Assembly: GCA_017512705.1 (NCBI GenBank)
Contig: JAFWEX010000105.1
Span: 1-64,000 of the forward strand
Source: Paenibacillus sp.
GTDB lineage: Bacteria; Bacillota; Bacilli; Paenibacillales; Paenibacillaceae
Direction of reading: 5' to 3'
DNA: 64,000 nt
Shown: positions 61,805-64,000 of the stretch, in pieces
Layout: each line of letters opens with the position of its first letter
Position numbering within the stretch: the first letter of the stretch is position 1
Notes under the pieces: model-generated
The model's input: only the letters and a program-made list of their open reading frames with translations
Databases searched by the model: none
Told to the model about the DNA's origin: nothing
Made by a program: the position numbers and the translations under genes

Positions 61805-63100
61805 ATGAAAAAAGCAGGACTGACGCTGATTCTCGTACTTATGATTGCCGCTCTGATCGGGTGCACAAGCACCAACAAGGGCGGGGATTCTAACGCATCT
61901 GGCGGAGAGAACGACAAGGTAGAGCTGAAGTTCATGATGTGGGGCAATCAGGCACATATTGATGTGTACAACAAGCTGATCGATGGCTTTACCAAAGAGA
62001 ACCCGGGCATCAAGGTGACGATGGAATCTGTCCCATTTGCTGATTATCAGCAGAAAATATCGGTGCTTGCCGCCGGAGGTTCGCTGCCCGATCTGGCCTG
62101 GGTATCGGAACGCATGATACCACAGTTCAAGTCCAATCACATCCTGGCCGACGTGTCGGCGTTCAAGGATGATGCCGAGTTTAAGCTGGACGATTATATT
62201 CCCAGCACGCTGGATCTCTTCCGTGAGGGAGATCAACTGTTAGGCTTGCCGTTTTCCACACCGCCGGTGGTGATGTTTTATAATAAAACGCTCTTTGACA
62301 AGGCCGGGCTGACTGATCCCAATACGCTGGCTTCCAAAGGAGAATGGACGTGGGAGCAGTTCGAGGCCTCTGCCAAAGCGATAACCAGCAAGGATGCGGC
62401 AAGTCGTACCTATGGGGCTAACTTTTTCCGAGACTGGAAGACTTGGGCGGTACTCTCTTCTTACTCCTGGTCGAATGGCAGCGGGCCATTTAACGAAGAT
62501 ATGACAGCGTTTACCTGGAATGATGATTACGGTGCACAGACCTTTGCGATGCTGGACCGCATGATGTTTACGGACGAATCCCACCCGAAAGCGGGCGAGC
62601 AGGTGAGTTTTGATGCGGGGAATGTGGGCATGTTCTTCGATAACTACAGTTATGTGTCCAAAGCAAGGGAGATCAAGGACTTTGAATGGAGTATTGCACC
62701 TATGCCATCCGGCTCACAGGGCAGTGTACCGATGCTGGGGCAGGCCGGTTATGCCATGTTTAAGGACAGCAAACATCCGGAGGAAACGAAGAAACTGCTG
62801 AAGTATTTTGCGAGTGAACAGGGAACGCAGGCAACCGCTACGTATTTTGTGCCCGCTCGTACGTCGGTTCTGAACTCCGATGCCTTCATCCAACAGCCGA
62901 ACAATCCGAGCAAAGAGCATATCGTGCAGGCGGTCATTGATGAAATGCCGAAAGCACGGCTGATCCCGGGGCATATTCGCTGGCAGGATATTGATAATGT
63001 GGTGCTGCAAGGGTTTGACCGATTATTCGCCCGTACGGCCGCTCCCGAGGATAATCTGAAACAGATGCAGATGGAAGTGCAGAACATATTACAGCCGTGA
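61805..63100 (+). CDS. Sugar ABC transporter substrate-binding lipoprotein
   Basis: A 431-residue family-1 binding protein. Lipobox ALIGC (Cys20), a Ser/Gly/Asn-rich linker, then VELKFMMWGNQAHIDVYNKLIDGFTKENPGIKV at the start of the mature part, typical of CUT1 oligosaccharide-binding proteins. AAGGGGGA precedes the ATG at good spacing. It lies 130 bases behind the YesN-type regulator. The permease genes expected for CUT1 systems do not follow directly, so they may be beyond the window or elsewhere. Confidence 0.9.
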   Translation: MKKAGLTLILVLMIAALIGCTSTNKGGDSNASGGENDKVELKFMMWGNQAHIDVYNKLIDGFTKENPGIKVTMESVPFADYQQKISVLAAGGSLPDLAWVSERMIPQFKSNHILADVSAFKDDAEFKLDDYIPSTLDLFREGDQLLGLPFSTPPVVMFYNKTLFDKAGLTDPNTLASKGEWTWEQFEASAKAITSKDAASRTYGANFFRDWKTWAVLSSYSWSNGSGPFNEDMTAFTWNDDYGAQTFAMLDRMMFTDESHPKAGEQVSFDAGNVGMFFDNYSYVSKAREIKDFEWSIAPMPSGSQGSVPMLGQAGYAMFKDSKHPEETKKLLKYFASEQGTQATATYFVPARTSVLNSDAFIQQPNNPSKEHIVQAVIDEMPKARLIPGHIRWQDIDNVVLQGFDRLFARTAAPEDNLKQMQMEVQNILQP

Positions 63101-63152
63101 AGAAACAGGGGATTGAAGCTGATCGGGCAGGAGTGAGGGAAACGAGGGAGTG

Positions 63153-64000
63153 ATGAGAGGCATGGAAGAAATGAAGGAACAAAAGGAGATAGCTCAAGTA
63201 CAGGACATGTGGAATGTACAGAAGACAGGTCAGTTGAAGACGATGCTGCATCAGAAACCGTTGTCGCTTATCATCAGTCTGCCTGAGAATAGACTCGCCA
63301 TGGCTCGGGCGGCACAGGAGGAAGGTGCGGATGCACTGAAGGTTCACTATAATGTGGGCCACCGTGCGAGTGGCAATCATTTTGGTTCGCTGGCTGAATA
63401 TATCGAGATGTTTCGTACGATTCGCGCGGAGTTCGGAGGACCGTTAGGTGTTGTGCCATCCGGCAGCATCGAAGGGACACGGCGAGAGGATGTGGAGCGC
63501 TTGTCCGGTCTGGGGTTTGATTTTTACTCGATCTATGCACATCATCTGCCTTCATTTATGCTGAGCGATCTGGGGCTGGAATCTACGTTTGCGATTAACG
63601 ATACGTATGATGTGTCTCTCGTGACAGCGGCTGCGCATTTCGGTTTTACTGCACTGGAGGCCTCCATTGTACCTGGCAAAGAATACGGCACCCCGCTCAG
63701 CTTCGCGGATGTTCTTCACTATCGGCGGCTCGTCCTGCAAGCCAGAGTACCGGTATTGGTTCCTTCCCAGCGGAAGCTGGTGCCGGAGGATGTACCCGTG
63801 TTGCATCATAGCGGTATCAAAGCCATTATGCTCGGGGCGATTGTTACAGGCAAAACGGAGGATGAGCTGCGCAGAGCGGTAAGCGGTTTCCGTAACGCGA
63901 TGGATCGTCTCGGACAAAGGGAGCCTTCGGGCTTGGAAGCGTTTGTTCCGGCATCATCTTCGTCTGCAACTGGGCATTCTGATCCTTCTGAACCTTCCGA
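63153..64000 (+). CDS. TIM-barrel-like protein, truncated by window end
   Basis: At least 282 residues, open to the last base. After a helical start the chain shows beta/alpha alternation typical of a small phosphate-binding TIM barrel: LSLIISLPENRLAMARAAQEEGADALKVHYN, GPLGVVPSGSIEGTR, FDFYSIYAHHL, GIKAIMLGAIVTGKT. It recalls NanE- or HisA-like sugar-phosphate enzymes, but I cannot assign a reaction. An ATG nine bases later is an alternative start. Its place behind a sugar-binding protein suggests carbohydrate metabolism. Confidence 0.75.
   Translation, partial: MRGMEEMKEQKEIAQVQDMWNVQKTGQLKTMLHQKPLSLIISLPENRLAMARAAQEEGADALKVHYNVGHRASGNHFGSLAEYIEMFRTIRAEFGGPLGVVPSGSIEGTRREDVERLSGLGFDFYSIYAHHLPSFMLSDLGLESTFAINDTYDVSLVTAAAHFGFTALEASIVPGKEYGTPLSFADVLHYRRLVLQARVPVLVPSQRKLVPEDVPVLHHSGIKAIMLGAIVTGKTEDELRRAVSGFRNAMDRLGQREPSGLEAFVPASSSSATGHSDPSEPS

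Noticed and set aside
1-64000. CRISPR arrays, insertion sequences, prophage integrase or attachment sites
   Set aside because: No regularly spaced repeats, transposase or integrase frames seen, also not at the edges of the AT-rich island.

Overview
The window looks like chromosomal DNA of a Paenibacillus-type Firmicute. The reasons are strong GGAGG ribosome sites with frequent TTG and GTG starts, a sporulation-type diadenylate cyclase, Spo0E-family phosphatases, a YesM/YesN two-component pair next to a sugar-binding lipoprotein, a B. subtilis Fnr-like regulator with C-terminal cysteines, and a ywrCBA-like chromate operon. I see no rRNA gene, CRISPR array, transposase or integrase. Genus assignment is inference from gene content and order.

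Layout. 0-0.4 kb: four tRNA genes (Gly-GCC, Arg-ACG, Pro-TGG, Gly-TCC). 0.5-9.2 kb: a membrane-anchored orphan, a secreted CYTH-like protein, and a LysR regulator divergent from an iron/phosphonate-type ABC importer that ends in a metallo-beta-lactamase-fold gene. 9.2-17.2 kb: DUF4097 lipoprotein, a MerR regulator with a GAP-family membrane protein, a serine beta-lactamase-like hydrolase, a chemotaxis receptor, and a multidomain HTH/DUF2087/GIY-YIG protein. 17.5-25 kb: azlCD and a four-gene acidic-polysaccharide set (SGNH esterase, heparinase-like, DUF2264, GH88). 25-45 kb: methyltransferase, nine-repeat Big_2 protein, chromate transporter with its Lrp-type regulator, PAS kinase/response regulator/GAF set next to an Fnr-like gene, a Fur-box-controlled small protein, a secreted OB-fold protein, cdaS, and leucine dehydrogenase. 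A divergent set follows that recalls bacilysin synthesis: BacA-like protein, DUF2000 protein, ATP-grasp ligase and MFS exporter.

45.4-58.6 kb is the accessory heart of the window and is visibly AT-rich. It holds four tandem XRE-TPR regulators (the fourth frameshifted) plus a fragment of a fifth. Overlapping the 3' end of the first is a 43-codon gene for a basic, signal-peptide-like peptide, the arrangement of an RRNPP quorum-sensing receptor and its propeptide. Next come a Spo0E-like gene, a Cys/Gly-rich RiPP precursor, an McbB-like leader-binding/E1 protein, a SagB/McbC-like dehydrogenase, two tandem YcaO proteins, and an ABC exporter. The island ends in a degraded duplication (regulator fragment, exporter ATPase fragment) that contains a type I toxin-antitoxin-like unit, then a second Spo0E-like gene. 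My working hypothesis is a peptide-responsive, sporulation-linked azole-peptide (LAP) system.

58.9-64 kb: YesM-type kinase, YesN-type AraC regulator, sugar-binding lipoprotein and a TIM-barrel-like gene that runs off the window end.
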